NCBI RefSeq assembly: GCF_037969875.1
Contig: NZ_CP150218.1
Span: 6,386,001-6,450,000, forward strand
Origin: Paenibacillus sp. FSL R7-0337
GTDB lineage: Bacteria > Bacillota > Bacilli > Paenibacillales > Paenibacillaceae
Reading direction: 5' to 3'
DNA: 64,000 bases
Positions 41,276 through 50,142 of this stretch are shown piece by piece. Under the pieces are notes generated by a model. The model had not been told where the DNA came from, searched no databases, and saw only the letters and a list, made by a program, of their open reading frames with translations. Positions within the stretch are counted from its first letter, which is position 1; every line of letters begins with the position of its first letter. A program made the translations under genes and the position numbers.

Positions 41276-42025
41276 ATGAAAAAGAATATAATCAGACGCC
41301 GTGTGCTTATTGGAGTGGTGTTGGTTCTACTGGTGGCGGGAGTGTTTATATGGAGGTATCTGACCCCGTATAAGCCGGAGGCACGGGCTGAAACCGCCCT
41401 GATCTCTGCCGGGGGAGTCACTGTTGAACAGAATGACAATTGGATCTCGTTCGACCCCTCAGTGGTGCTCGGCACCGCCGTGATCTTTTATCCGGGAGCA
41501 CTGGTCAAGGCGGAAGCATATGCGCCGCTGGCCCGTAAAGTTGCCGCAGCCGGTCACCCGTTCTACATTGCCAGAATGCCGCTTAATCTGGCTGTAATCA
41601 AAGGGGATGCCGCCGAAGATATTATCCGCGTGCATCCGAAGCAGTCCTTCGTCCTGGGCGGACATTCGCTTGGCGGCGTAATGGCTTCACGCTTCGCTGC
41701 GGATCATGCCGGCCAACTGGAAGGCGTTTTTTTTCTGGCCTCGTATCCCGATGAGAAAGGCAGTCTGAAGGACACTACGTTGTCCGTCTTGTCTGTGCTT
41801 GGTACGAAGGATGAAGTCGTCGACCAGAAGAGCTATAACAAAGGACGTTCCTATTTGCCGGGCAATACCGTATATGTGTCGGTTGACGGCGGTAACCATG
41901 CCCAATTCGGCAGCTATGGCGCGCAAAAGGGTGACGGAACCGCTACGATTACCGAAGAAGAACAGCAGACCCGGACCGTCCGGGCGATGCTGGACTGGCT
42001 GGGGAATCTGCGCCAGAGCAAATGA
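41276..42025 (+). CDS. membrane-anchored alpha/beta hydrolase
   Basis: 249 residues. An N-terminal basic stretch and one helix (VLIGVVLVLLVAGVFIW) export or anchor it. The hydrolase fold follows with nucleophile motif GGHSLGG, a likely Asp in GTKDEVV and the His in GGNHAQFGSYG. The YPGALVKAEAYAPLARKVA start is typical of the small 'alpha/beta hydrolase 5' group. Natural substrate unknown. First of four forward genes through the aldo/keto reductase. Confidence 0.85.
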   Translation: MKKNIIRRRVLIGVVLVLLVAGVFIWRYLTPYKPEARAETALISAGGVTVEQNDNWISFDPSVVLGTAVIFYPGALVKAEAYAPLARKVAAAGHPFYIARMPLNLAVIKGDAAEDIIRVHPKQSFVLGGHSLGGVMASRFAADHAGQLEGVFFLASYPDEKGSLKDTTLSVLSVLGTKDEVVDQKSYNKGRSYLPGNTVYVSVDGGNHAQFGSYGAQKGDGTATITEEEQQTRTVRAMLDWLGNLRQSK

Positions 42026-42073
42026 ACTAACGAATACCTGAAGTAATATAACGTATGCGGAAGGAGCGCTGGA

Positions 42074-42844
42074 ATGCCTGTATTGCACATCAATGAACTC
42101 TCCGTTCCCGTAAGCGGCATCCTGTTCGATAAGGACGGCACGCTGCTTGATCTCCTGGCTACCTGGGGCAGCTGGGCTGAGCTGGTGCTTGAGGGGCTGG
42201 GCAGCCAGCTGACTCTGATTGGCAGCAGGCCCGTAACGGGAGCCAATCTGGCTTCGGTGCTGGGGACGACGCATGATGCTTCTGGACGAATTACCGGTTA
42301 TGATCCCGCCGGTCCGCTGTCCATGGCAACGGCTGAGGAATCCACCGGGATTCTGGCCTGGCAGCTCTATACAGCGGGTGTACCCTGGAATGAAGCGGTG
42401 ACGCGCGTGAATGCCATCTCCAAGGAGGCCATGAATGAGCTTCGCCGCCGCCGTACGGCTGTACCTATGCCGGAATTATTGCCATTCCTGGAGCAGTGTG
42501 CCGCTGCTTCCCTGAAGCTTGGCGTTGTGACCTCAGACAATCTGTCCACCACCCGCGAGCATCTGGAATGGCTTGGTATTTCAGAATACTTCGGGGTGTT
42601 GGTTACCCGAGACCAGGTGAAATACGGCAAGCCTGCACCGGAAATGGCCGAGAAGGCCTGCCGGGAGCTCGGGCTGCTGCCCGAAGAGGCGGTTATTATC
42701 GGTGACAGCAATGCGGATATGCAGCTGGGCCGGGGGGCGGGCCTGCGGCTTGCGGTCGGAATCTCACCGGACGGAGGGGCAGACCATCTGCTGGATGCGG
42801 ACATTGTGGTATCCGGCTATCCGGCGCTCCGCATAACGATCTGA
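42074..42844 (+). CDS. HAD-superfamily hydrolase, phosphoglycolate phosphatase-like
   Basis: 256-residue cytoplasmic phosphatase. HAD motif I is LFDKDGTLLD with the nucleophile Asp; motif II lies in GVVTSDN, motif III at the KYGKPAPEM lysine, and motif IV is IIGDSNADMQLGRGAG. A helical cap spans about residues 25-130. ATG 42074 follows GGAAGGAGCG. The exact substrate cannot be read from the sequence. Confidence 0.9.
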   Translation: MPVLHINELSVPVSGILFDKDGTLLDLLATWGSWAELVLEGLGSQLTLIGSRPVTGANLASVLGTTHDASGRITGYDPAGPLSMATAEESTGILAWQLYTAGVPWNEAVTRVNAISKEAMNELRRRRTAVPMPELLPFLEQCAAASLKLGVVTSDNLSTTREHLEWLGISEYFGVLVTRDQVKYGKPAPEMAEKACRELGLLPEEAVIIGDSNADMQLGRGAGLRLAVGISPDGGADHLLDADIVVSGYPALRITI

Positions 42845-42883
42845 ATGCATGACGAATAGGTACAGAGAGGACAGGTGTAGATC

Positions 42884-43624
42884 ATGGAACAATTACAGCT
42901 ACTGGCTTCCTGGATTCAAAAAAGCAATAATATCGTCTTTTTCGGCGGTGCCGGAACATCGACGGAGAGCGGCATCCCGGACTTCCGTTCGGCAGCCGGC
43001 CTGTACCAGACACAGCACAACTCTCCCTATCCGCCTGAGGTGATGCTCAGCCGCAGCTTTTTTATGTCCTCGCCGGACATTTTTTTTGATTTCTACCGCA
43101 GCAAGATGATTCATCCCGGAGCGAAGCCGAACGGGGCCCACCGTCTGCTTGCGGAGCTGGAGGAGAGCGGCAGGCTGAAGGCGGTCATTACGCAAAATAT
43201 CGACGGCCTTCATCAGATTGCGGGCAGCCGCCGGGTTCTGGAGCTGCACGGCTCTATCCACCGCAATCACTGCATGGGCTGCCAGCGCTACTACGGTCTG
43301 GAGGAATGGCTGGGGCAGGAAGGCTCTGTGCCGCGCTGTGAGGACTGTGGGGGCATCATCAAGCCGGATGTGGTGCTCTATGAGGAAGCGCTTGATCATG
43401 AAGTGCTGGTTGAAGCCGTGGATGCCATTGCAGCGGCGGATCTGCTGATTATCGGCGGTACCTCGCTTACCGTTCAGCCTGCTGCAAGCCTGGTCACTTA
43501 CTTCAGGGGGCAGAATACTGTACTGCTTAACGGCGAGCCTACCCCGTATGACGATCATGCAGATCTGATTATTACAGAGCGGATCGGAGAGGTGCTGGGT
43601 AGAGTGCAGGGACTGCTGGGCTAA
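42884..43624 (+). CDS. cobB: NAD-dependent protein deacylase, sirtuin
   Basis: 246-residue sirtuin that removes acyl groups from lysines using NAD. The NAD-binding FFGGAGTSTESGIPDFRS, the TQNIDGLHQIAG motif, catalytic HGSIHRNHC and the zinc cysteines CMGC and CEDC are all present, followed by GTSLTVQPAAS. It starts 39 nt after the phosphatase and may share its message. Close to CobB/SrtN types. Confidence 0.94.
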   Translation: MEQLQLLASWIQKSNNIVFFGGAGTSTESGIPDFRSAAGLYQTQHNSPYPPEVMLSRSFFMSSPDIFFDFYRSKMIHPGAKPNGAHRLLAELEESGRLKAVITQNIDGLHQIAGSRRVLELHGSIHRNHCMGCQRYYGLEEWLGQEGSVPRCEDCGGIIKPDVVLYEEALDHEVLVEAVDAIAAADLLIIGGTSLTVQPAASLVTYFRGQNTVLLNGEPTPYDDHADLIITERIGEVLGRVQGLLG

Positions 43625-43686
43625 CGCCCAGTCTTTTTTTAAAAGAAGGGTATTCACAAAAGAGAAACGAGAGGCAGGGATATAAC

Positions 43687-44691
43687 ATGGTATATGTGGC
43701 TAGTGATGAACGGTATGAAGGGATGCGTTACAACCGCACCGGCAGGTCCGTCCTCAAGCTTCCGGCCATCTCACTCGGCCTGTGGCATAATTTTGGCGGC
43801 ATTGATGCTTATGAGAACGGCCGTGAGATGATTACCCGCGCTTTTGATCTCGGGATTACCCACTTTGACCTGGCGAATAACTACGGGCCTCCGGCCGGAT
43901 CGGCGGAAGAGCTGTTCGGCAAGGTGCTGGCCCGGGATCTCGCGCCGTACCGTGACGAGCTGGTAATCTCGACCAAGGCGGGATATACGATGTGGCCCGG
44001 CCCTTATGGGGACTGGGGGTCACGTAAATATATCCTGTCCAGTCTGGACCAGAGCCTGAAGCGGCTGGGACTGGATTATGTGGATATCTTCTACTCCCAC
44101 CGCCCGGACCCGGAGACACCTATGGAGGAAACGATGGGAGCGCTGGATCATGCTGTCCGCTCAGGCAAGGCGCTGTACATTGGCTTATCGAACTATTCGG
44201 CGGAGCAGACCCGGCAGGCTATTGCGATTCTGAAAGACCTGGGCACTCCGCTGCTGATTCACCAGCCGAGGTATTCCATGCTGGACCGCTGGATTGAAGG
44301 CGGGCTTCAGGAGGTGCTGGAGGAGCATGGGGTAGGCAGTATTGCCTTCACGCCGCTGGCGCAGGGTCTGCTGACGAATAAATATCTGAACGGCATCCCT
44401 GGAGATTCCCGGGCAGCCGGACCTTCGGCTGCGCTGAATGAGAGCCGGATTACGCCGGAGGTGCTGCGCAGAATCCACGCGCTGAATCAGATGGCGGTAG
44501 CGCGCGGGCAGAGTCTGGCCCAGTTCGCCCTGCTCTGGACGCTGCGCGGCGGCCGGATCACCTCGGCGCTGATCGGCGCCAGCCGGGTCAGCCAGATCGA
44601 AGAGAATATCGCCGCGCTGTCCCATAGTGACTTCACGCAGGAGGAGCTGGACCGGATCGAGACGATCCTTAAGACAGAGGGTGAAGCCTAA
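43687..44691 (+). CDS. aldo/keto reductase, L-glyceraldehyde-3-phosphate reductase-like
   Basis: 334-residue NADPH-dependent reductase of the AKR14/YghZ kind. The catalytic set is visible: Asp and Tyr in HFDLANNYGPP, Lys in ISTKAGY, His in YSHRPDP. The terminal LWTLRGGRITSALIGASR is the cofactor site. YghZ detoxifies L-glyceraldehyde-3-phosphate and methylglyoxal; the same role here is inferred. Confidence 0.9.
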   Translation: MVYVASDERYEGMRYNRTGRSVLKLPAISLGLWHNFGGIDAYENGREMITRAFDLGITHFDLANNYGPPAGSAEELFGKVLARDLAPYRDELVISTKAGYTMWPGPYGDWGSRKYILSSLDQSLKRLGLDYVDIFYSHRPDPETPMEETMGALDHAVRSGKALYIGLSNYSAEQTRQAIAILKDLGTPLLIHQPRYSMLDRWIEGGLQEVLEEHGVGSIAFTPLAQGLLTNKYLNGIPGDSRAAGPSAALNESRITPEVLRRIHALNQMAVARGQSLAQFALLWTLRGGRITSALIGASRVSQIEENIAALSHSDFTQEELDRIETILKTEGEA

Positions 44692-44742
44692 GGCGCTCAA
44701 CCTAAGAGTTGCCTTAAGGTCCAGCTTCCACAGATTACAACG

Positions 44743-44780
44743 CAAGCAGCCCGCTTCCTGTTCAGGAGACGGGCTGTTGC
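44743..44780. terminator. hairpin between convergent genes
   Basis: CAAGCAGCCCG pairs with CGGGCTGTTGC with one bulge. It lies between the aldo/keto reductase and the convergent AraC gene and may stop both; neither side has a good U tract. Confidence 0.4.
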
Positions 44781-44794
44781 TCTAGGCGATATGG

Positions 44795-45652
44795 CTATTT
44801 CTCTCCAGGGTTCACTGTAGCCTGGCGGTAAGCGGTGGGGGACTGGCGGTAGAAGCGCTTGAACTGCCGGGAGAAATACAGGGCATCGGTCAGTCCGACC
44901 GATGCCGCTACCTGCTCTACGGACAGCTCGGGGCGTTCACGCAGCAGCTGGCGCGACTTCTCCACCCGCAACTTCAGCAGGTAAGTGACCGGAGAGAGCC
45001 CGGTCTCCTGCTTGAAGATGCGGGAGAGATAAGCACGGTTATAGCCCAGACTGCCGCACATCTGTTCAATTGAGACCGGATGGGCATACTGAGAAGCCAT
45101 GTAATGAATCATCTGCTTCACTGTCCGCTTGATCTGTGATTCCGCACCCGGCAGCCGGGAGGAGGAGACCAGCAGCTCCGCCGCTTCTCCTGCGATGAGG
45201 TACAGGTAACCCAGAGAGGTCAGAGCGGCGCTCTCCTTATTGGCATAGAAGGCGGACATCATTCCGGCAAGCGCTCCGGGAATTACACTGCCGCCTGCGG
45301 TAGACAGCACCGGGGCGAGCGGAGCGAAGCCCGCCTGCTGCGCAAGCTGCCCGGCATCAGCGCCGGTGAAGGCGGCCCAGCGGTAACGCCAGGGCTCCAG
45401 CTGATCTGAAATATAGCTGACCAGCTGGCCCGGGTGGATCAGGAAGCAGTCCCCGGCCCCCAGCTCGTATGTGTGCTGCTCAGTCCGGAAGACCCCGGAG
45501 CCTGATTCAATATAATGGAGCAGATAGTAATCGTAGATCTTGGGACCCGCCTGATGCAGCGGGAGGGTCTGGCTCTCTCCCGCAAAAAGTACATGCAGCA
45601 GCTGCTTATCGTAATATACAGGATTTGATCCTACTGAATAGGTATGTTGCAC
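44795..45652 (-). CDS. AraC-family regulator next to galKET
   Basis: 285 residues. The N-terminal cupin (GSGVFRTEQHTYELGAGDCFLIHPG) senses a sugar, and the C-terminal double helix-turn-helix reads IEQMCGSLGYNRAYLSRIFK and VEQVAASVGLTDALYFSRQFKRFYRQSP. Start GTG 45652 follows AAAGGCGG on the minus strand. Divergent to galKET with 235 nt between, so it probably controls galactose use; the usual Gram-positive GalR is LacI-type, which makes this different. Confidence 0.9.
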   Translation of the reverse strand: MQHTYSVGSNPVYYDKQLLHVLFAGESQTLPLHQAGPKIYDYYLLHYIESGSGVFRTEQHTYELGAGDCFLIHPGQLVSYISDQLEPWRYRWAAFTGADAGQLAQQAGFAPLAPVLSTAGGSVIPGALAGMMSAFYANKESAALTSLGYLYLIAGEAAELLVSSSRLPGAESQIKRTVKQMIHYMASQYAHPVSIEQMCGSLGYNRAYLSRIFKQETGLSPVTYLLKLRVEKSRQLLRERPELSVEQVAASVGLTDALYFSRQFKRFYRQSPTAYRQATVNPGEK

Positions 45653-45887
45653 TGCAAGCCGCCTTTCCTGAGCAGAACGCTTCCATAGCTAAGTGCAAAG
45701 GGAGCGCCCGTTCACTTTTCTTCTTACCGAGTATAGTCTCTTCAGAGACGAAAGTCACATTTGTCCATATATTGCACACATGATTGCATTATCAGGGCAA
45801 GTCTGATTTTATTATAATGTAAGCATGAAGGACGCAAGCTATAATCCAAAGTCCCAGCACAAGCAGCGAAAGGATGGAGTGTCAATA

Positions 45888-47066
45888 ATGAGCATACAGG
45901 AACTTAACAGTACATTTATCAAGAAGTACGGGGAGAGCGGGGAAGCCGCGCGGGTATTCTACGCACCGGGCCGCGTGAATCTGATCGGAGAGCATCTGGA
46001 TTACAACGGAGGTTATGTTTTCCCGGCAGCCCTGGACTTCGGAACCACCCTGATCGTGCGCCCGCGTACAGACGGCAAGGTTCAATTCGCATCCACGAAT
46101 TTCCCTTATGAAGCTTCCATCGATTTCAGTGACATCGGTGCAGCCAAGACCGGCGAATGGGTGGACTATCCGGTCGGCGTAATGGTGGAGCTGGCTAAGA
46201 AGGGTCACCCGGTATCCGGGGGCTACGATCTTTTGTTCCATGGTGAGATTCCTAACGGCTCGGGCTTGTCCTCTTCCGCTTCGATTGAGGTAGTGACCGG
46301 CTTCGCCTTCCTGACGCTGCTTGGCGGTGACACAGATACGGTGCAGATCGCTCTGCTGTCCCAGCGCGCGGAGAACCAGTATGTCGGCGTGAACTCCGGG
46401 ATCATGGACCAGTTCGCTGTGGCCAACGGCAAGCGCGACCAGGCCATCCTGCTGATGTGCGATACGCTGGAATACAGCCTCGTACCTTTCGTGACGGGCA
46501 GCTATAAGCTGGTCATCGGCAACACGAACAAGAAGCGCGGCCTGGTGGACTCGAAGTATAATGAGCGCCGCAGCCAATGTGAAGAGGCGCTCGCTATTCT
46601 GAAGCAGGAGGTTCCATCCCTGTCCTATCTGGCTGAGGTGAAGCCAGAGCAGTTCGAGCTTTTGCAGGACAAAATTACGGATGAAACTGTAAAGCGCCGG
46701 GCCCGCCATGTGGTAGAGGAGAATCAGCGTGTGCTTGACTCCGTGGAGGTGCTGAAGAACAATGATCTGAAGCAGTTCGGCCTGTACATGAATGACTCCC
46801 ATGTCTCCCTCCGCGACCTCTATGAAGTCAGCTGCGAGGAGCTGGATGTGATGGTGGAAGAAGCGCAGCGCATTCCGGGCACACTGGGCTCACGGATGAC
46901 CGGCGCAGGATTCGGGGGATGTACGGTATCGCTGGTACACGAGGATGATGTGCAGCGGTTCATAACGGAAGTTGGGGAAGCCTACAAGAACAGAACCGGC
47001 CTGACCGGCGAATTCTATGTATGCGGCATCGGCAACGGCGTGGAAGAATTGAAAGGAGTGAAATAA
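45888..47066 (+). CDS. galK: galactokinase
   Basis: Phosphorylates galactose to galactose-1-phosphate, first Leloir step. 392 residues, with the GHMP family marks GRVNLIGEHLDYNGGYVFP (galactokinase signature), PNGSGLSSSAS (ATP loop) and MTGAGFGGCTV. ATG 45888 is used because GGATGGAG stands 8 nt upstream; an in-frame ATG at 45825 has no ribosome site. First gene of galKET, divergent from the AraC regulator. Confidence 0.96.
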   Translation: MSIQELNSTFIKKYGESGEAARVFYAPGRVNLIGEHLDYNGGYVFPAALDFGTTLIVRPRTDGKVQFASTNFPYEASIDFSDIGAAKTGEWVDYPVGVMVELAKKGHPVSGGYDLLFHGEIPNGSGLSSSASIEVVTGFAFLTLLGGDTDTVQIALLSQRAENQYVGVNSGIMDQFAVANGKRDQAILLMCDTLEYSLVPFVTGSYKLVIGNTNKKRGLVDSKYNERRSQCEEALAILKQEVPSLSYLAEVKPEQFELLQDKITDETVKRRARHVVEENQRVLDSVEVLKNNDLKQFGLYMNDSHVSLRDLYEVSCEELDVMVEEAQRIPGTLGSRMTGAGFGGCTVSLVHEDDVQRFITEVGEAYKNRTGLTGEFYVCGIGNGVEELKGVK

Positions 47067-47067
47067 G

Positions 47068-48054
47068 ATGGCGATTCTGGTAACGGGCGGCGCAGGATAC
47101 ATCGGTTCACACACAGTAGCAGAGCTGCTGGACCGCGGGGAAGAGGTTGTGGTGATTGACAATCTGCTGACAGGGCACCGGGAGGCGCTGCTGGGCGGCA
47201 AGCTGTACGAGGGTGACCTGCGCGACAAGGCGCTGCTGGCGAAGCTGTTCTCCGAGAATGAGATCGAAGCGGTAATTCACTTCGCAGCCAGCTCCCTGGT
47301 GGGCGAGAGCATGAAGGACCCGGTTAAATACTACGATAACAATGTCTATGGAACGCAGTGTCTTCTCGAAGCCATGCAGCATGCCGGTGTGGATAAAATC
47401 GTCTTCTCCTCCACTGCCGCCACCTACGGCGAACCGGAAAAGGTGCCTATCGAAGAGACCGACCGTACCGAGCCTGCGAATGTCTACGGCGAGACCAAGC
47501 TGACCATGGAACGCATGATGGCCTGGTTCGACAAAGTGCTCGGCATCAAATACGTAGCGCTGCGCTACTTCAATGCTGCAGGCGCACACGCCAGCGGCAA
47601 GATCGGCGAAGACCACCGTCCGGAGAGCCACCTGATTCCGCTGGTGCTCCAGGCTGCGCTAAAGCAGCGCGAGAATATCGCTGTGTTCGGGGAAGACTAT
47701 CCGACAGAGGACGGAACCTGCGTACGCGACTACATCCATGTCAGCGATCTGGCGGATGCGCATGTCCGTGCAGTAACTTATCTGCGCAGCGGCAGTGCGA
47801 GCAATATCTTCAACCTTGGCAACGGCCTGGGCTTCTCTGTGAAGCAGGTCATTGAGACTGCGAAGAAGGTTACCGGCCTGGATATTCCGGTTGTGGTTCA
47901 GGACCGCCGCGCCGGAGATCCGGCAGTGCTCGTCGCTTCCTCTGACAAAGCCCGGAAGGTTCTGGGCTGGGACCCACAGCATGCCGATCTGGAAGGCATT
48001 ATTCAGAGCGCCTGGAGCTGGCACTCCGCCAATCCGCAAGGGTACGGGGAGTAA
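47068..48054 (+). CDS. galE: UDP-glucose 4-epimerase
   Basis: 328-residue short-chain dehydrogenase-type enzyme that swaps UDP-galactose and UDP-glucose. NAD motif VTGGAGYIGSH, catalytic YGETK (Tyr-X3-Lys), LRYFNAAGAH and RDYIHVSDLADAHV are canonical. It begins 1 nt after the galK stop, with AAGGAG inside galK's end. Confidence 0.97.
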   Translation: MAILVTGGAGYIGSHTVAELLDRGEEVVVIDNLLTGHREALLGGKLYEGDLRDKALLAKLFSENEIEAVIHFAASSLVGESMKDPVKYYDNNVYGTQCLLEAMQHAGVDKIVFSSTAATYGEPEKVPIEETDRTEPANVYGETKLTMERMMAWFDKVLGIKYVALRYFNAAGAHASGKIGEDHRPESHLIPLVLQAALKQRENIAVFGEDYPTEDGTCVRDYIHVSDLADAHVRAVTYLRSGSASNIFNLGNGLGFSVKQVIETAKKVTGLDIPVVVQDRRAGDPAVLVASSDKARKVLGWDPQHADLEGIIQSAWSWHSANPQGYGE

Positions 48055-48135
48055 GCAGCAGGGCTAATTATTGCCCGAAGGTGAAATAGACAGAATGTAA
48101 AGCGCCGCATAAGGCACCATAGAAGGAGAAATGAA

Positions 48136-49719
48136 ATGCAGAACGATAATAGTACGGCTGCTGCCGCTGAGAAGGCGCTGTATGCGATTGAACAGCTGGT
48201 TCTGTTTGCCGGACATACGGGACTTATCCAGCCCGCAGATGTGGATTACAGCCGTAATGAACTACTGGACCAGTTCGGCTTCAGCGAGCCGTATCCCGGT
48301 GAGTTCACTGAAGGTCCGCTGGACAGCCCGCAGGCCCCGCTGGACCAGCTGATTGATTACGGGTTCAGTCTTGGGCTGATCCCGGAGAATACGGATACGT
48401 ACCGCGACCTGCTGGATGCCAAGATTATGGGCCTGCTCATGGCCCGCCCGTCTGAGGTGAATGCGGAGTTCGCCGCGATCCGGGCGGAGCAGGGCGTGCA
48501 GGCGGCAACAGACCGCTTTTATAAGCTGAGCATTGATTCCAACTATATCCGTATGGACCGTGTAGCGAAGAATGTGTATTGGCTTCAGGAGTCGCCGTAC
48601 GGGGATATTGAGATGACGATCAACCTCTCCAAGCCGGAGAAAAGTCCGAAGGAAATCGCCATGGCCCGGCTGCTTCCTCCTCCGGTCTATCCGAAGTGCC
48701 AGCTCTGCCGCGAGAACGTCGGCTATGCCGGACGGGTCAATCACCCGCCGCGTCAGAACCTGCGCGTGATCCCGCTCACGATGAACAGCGAGAAGTGGTT
48801 CTTCCAGTACTCGCCTTATGTCTACTATAACGAGCATTGCATCGTGTTCCACCATGATCATGTGCCGATGAAGCTGACGAAGGATACGCTGAAGCGTCTG
48901 CTTAGCTTCGTGGAAGCCTTCCCGCATTATTTCATTGGCTCGAATGCCGATCTGCCGATTGTCGGCGGCTCCATTCTGACGCATGACCACTTCCAGGGCG
49001 GACGGCATACGTTCCCGATCCAGAAGGCACCCAAAGAGGATACCTTCACACATGCCTCATATCCCGGTGTCAGCTTAAGCACTGTGAAGTGGCCGATGTC
49101 CGTGCTGCGGATGCATGCCGAAGATCCGGCGGTGCTGCTGGAGGCAGGCAACCATATCTACGAATCCTGGAAAACTTACAGCGATCCGGCCGCCGAAGTA
49201 CTGGCGTTCAGTGAAGAGGACGGCGAGAGCGTGCCGCATAATACCGTCACCCCTATCGTGCGCCGGGCAGAGGACGGCGGCTACGAGATGGATCTGGTGC
49301 TGCGCAACAACCGGACCAGCGAAGAATATCCCGAAGGGATCTTCCACCCGCACCGGGAGATGCACCATATCAAGAAGGAGAACATCGGCCTCATTGAGGT
49401 GATGGGTCTGGCGATTCTGCCGGGACGGCTCAAGGAAGAGCTTGACGCCATCGCTGGCATATTGGCAGGCGATACCGCGCTTCTCGGAGATGTCCAGAGC
49501 AAGGGCCAGGAGCATCCGCTGGCGCTGCACACTTCCTGGATTACCGAACTGGTAAGCCGCTTCGGCACCTCCCTGAACCGCGAAGAAGCGGTAAAGACCA
49601 TTCAGAATGAAGTGGGTACGAAGTTCACTCACATTCTGGAACATGCCGGAGTCTACAAACGCACGCCGGAAGGGCAGGCGGCCTTCCGCCGGTTCTTGAA
49701 CAGCAGCGGTTTTAACTGA
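48136..49719 (+). CDS. galT: UDP-glucose-hexose-1-phosphate uridylyltransferase, class II
   Basis: 527-residue Gram-positive (class II) GalT that transfers UMP from UDP-glucose to galactose-1-phosphate. PKCQLCRENVGYAGR, VFHHDHVPM and LTHDHFQGGRH are typical, the last giving active-site histidines. AAGGAG is 7 nt before ATG 48136. It ends the galKET operon and is followed by a terminator. Confidence 0.96.
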   Translation: MQNDNSTAAAAEKALYAIEQLVLFAGHTGLIQPADVDYSRNELLDQFGFSEPYPGEFTEGPLDSPQAPLDQLIDYGFSLGLIPENTDTYRDLLDAKIMGLLMARPSEVNAEFAAIRAEQGVQAATDRFYKLSIDSNYIRMDRVAKNVYWLQESPYGDIEMTINLSKPEKSPKEIAMARLLPPPVYPKCQLCRENVGYAGRVNHPPRQNLRVIPLTMNSEKWFFQYSPYVYYNEHCIVFHHDHVPMKLTKDTLKRLLSFVEAFPHYFIGSNADLPIVGGSILTHDHFQGGRHTFPIQKAPKEDTFTHASYPGVSLSTVKWPMSVLRMHAEDPAVLLEAGNHIYESWKTYSDPAAEVLAFSEEDGESVPHNTVTPIVRRAEDGGYEMDLVLRNNRTSEEYPEGIFHPHREMHHIKKENIGLIEVMGLAILPGRLKEELDAIAGILAGDTALLGDVQSKGQEHPLALHTSWITELVSRFGTSLNREEAVKTIQNEVGTKFTHILEHAGVYKRTPEGQAAFRRFLNSSGFN

Positions 49720-49752
49720 GACCTTACTTAACTTAATGTTTGCAAAATGTAC

Positions 49753-49784
49753 TGTCCCTGCCGGATCTGGCGGGGGCATTTTTT
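49753..49784 (+). terminator. terminator of galKET
   Basis: TGTCCCTGCC (49753-49762) pairs with GGCGGGGGCA (49769-49778), followed by six T. Confidence 0.8.
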
Positions 49785-49845
49785 ATCATTGGGAAATGAG
49801 GATATTCCTCTCTATTGTGGGTTAATTACTGAAGCCTGCGGGTGA

Positions 49846-50026
49846 AACGGACTGAGAAGACGTTGTATCCCTCAGAAACTAATAAATAATGATGAAGCGG
49901 AGTGAGAAGCGCTAATCTTGTTCATTTGAGCGCAAAATGACGGATATCAGGACGCTTAACGGAATCTCAGTCCGTATATCCTGTCATTTGATCAAATTTG
50001 CCAACATAACGGAATCTCAGTCCAAC
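49846..50026. repeat. degenerate intergenic repeats with AACGGAATCTCAGTCC
   Basis: AACGGAATCTCAGTCC occurs exactly at 49958-49973 and 50008-50023, 50 nt apart. Its reverse-type forms AACGGACTGAG (49846-49856) and GCGGAGTGAG (49897-49906) lie upstream. Between them are near-palindromes CATTTGAGCGCAAAATG and CATTTGATCAAATTTG. No gene is seen in this 420-nt spacer. Confidence 0.65.
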
Positions 50027-50070
50027 TTACGGGTAGAGGAGTAAGGTTTGCTGTCTCGGTCCGGCTCGAT

Positions 50071-50099
50071 TTGAATGCGCCAAGCAGTAGGACTATAAT
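50071..50099 (+). promoter_or_regulatory. sigma-A promoter of alcohol dehydrogenase
   Basis: TTGAAT (50071-50076) and TATAAT (50094-50099) are 17 nt apart, 43 nt ahead of the start codon. Confidence 0.75.
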
Positions 50100-50142
50100 A
50101 GACAAGTGCTTCACATTCACATACTCATGGAGGTTTACCCAT

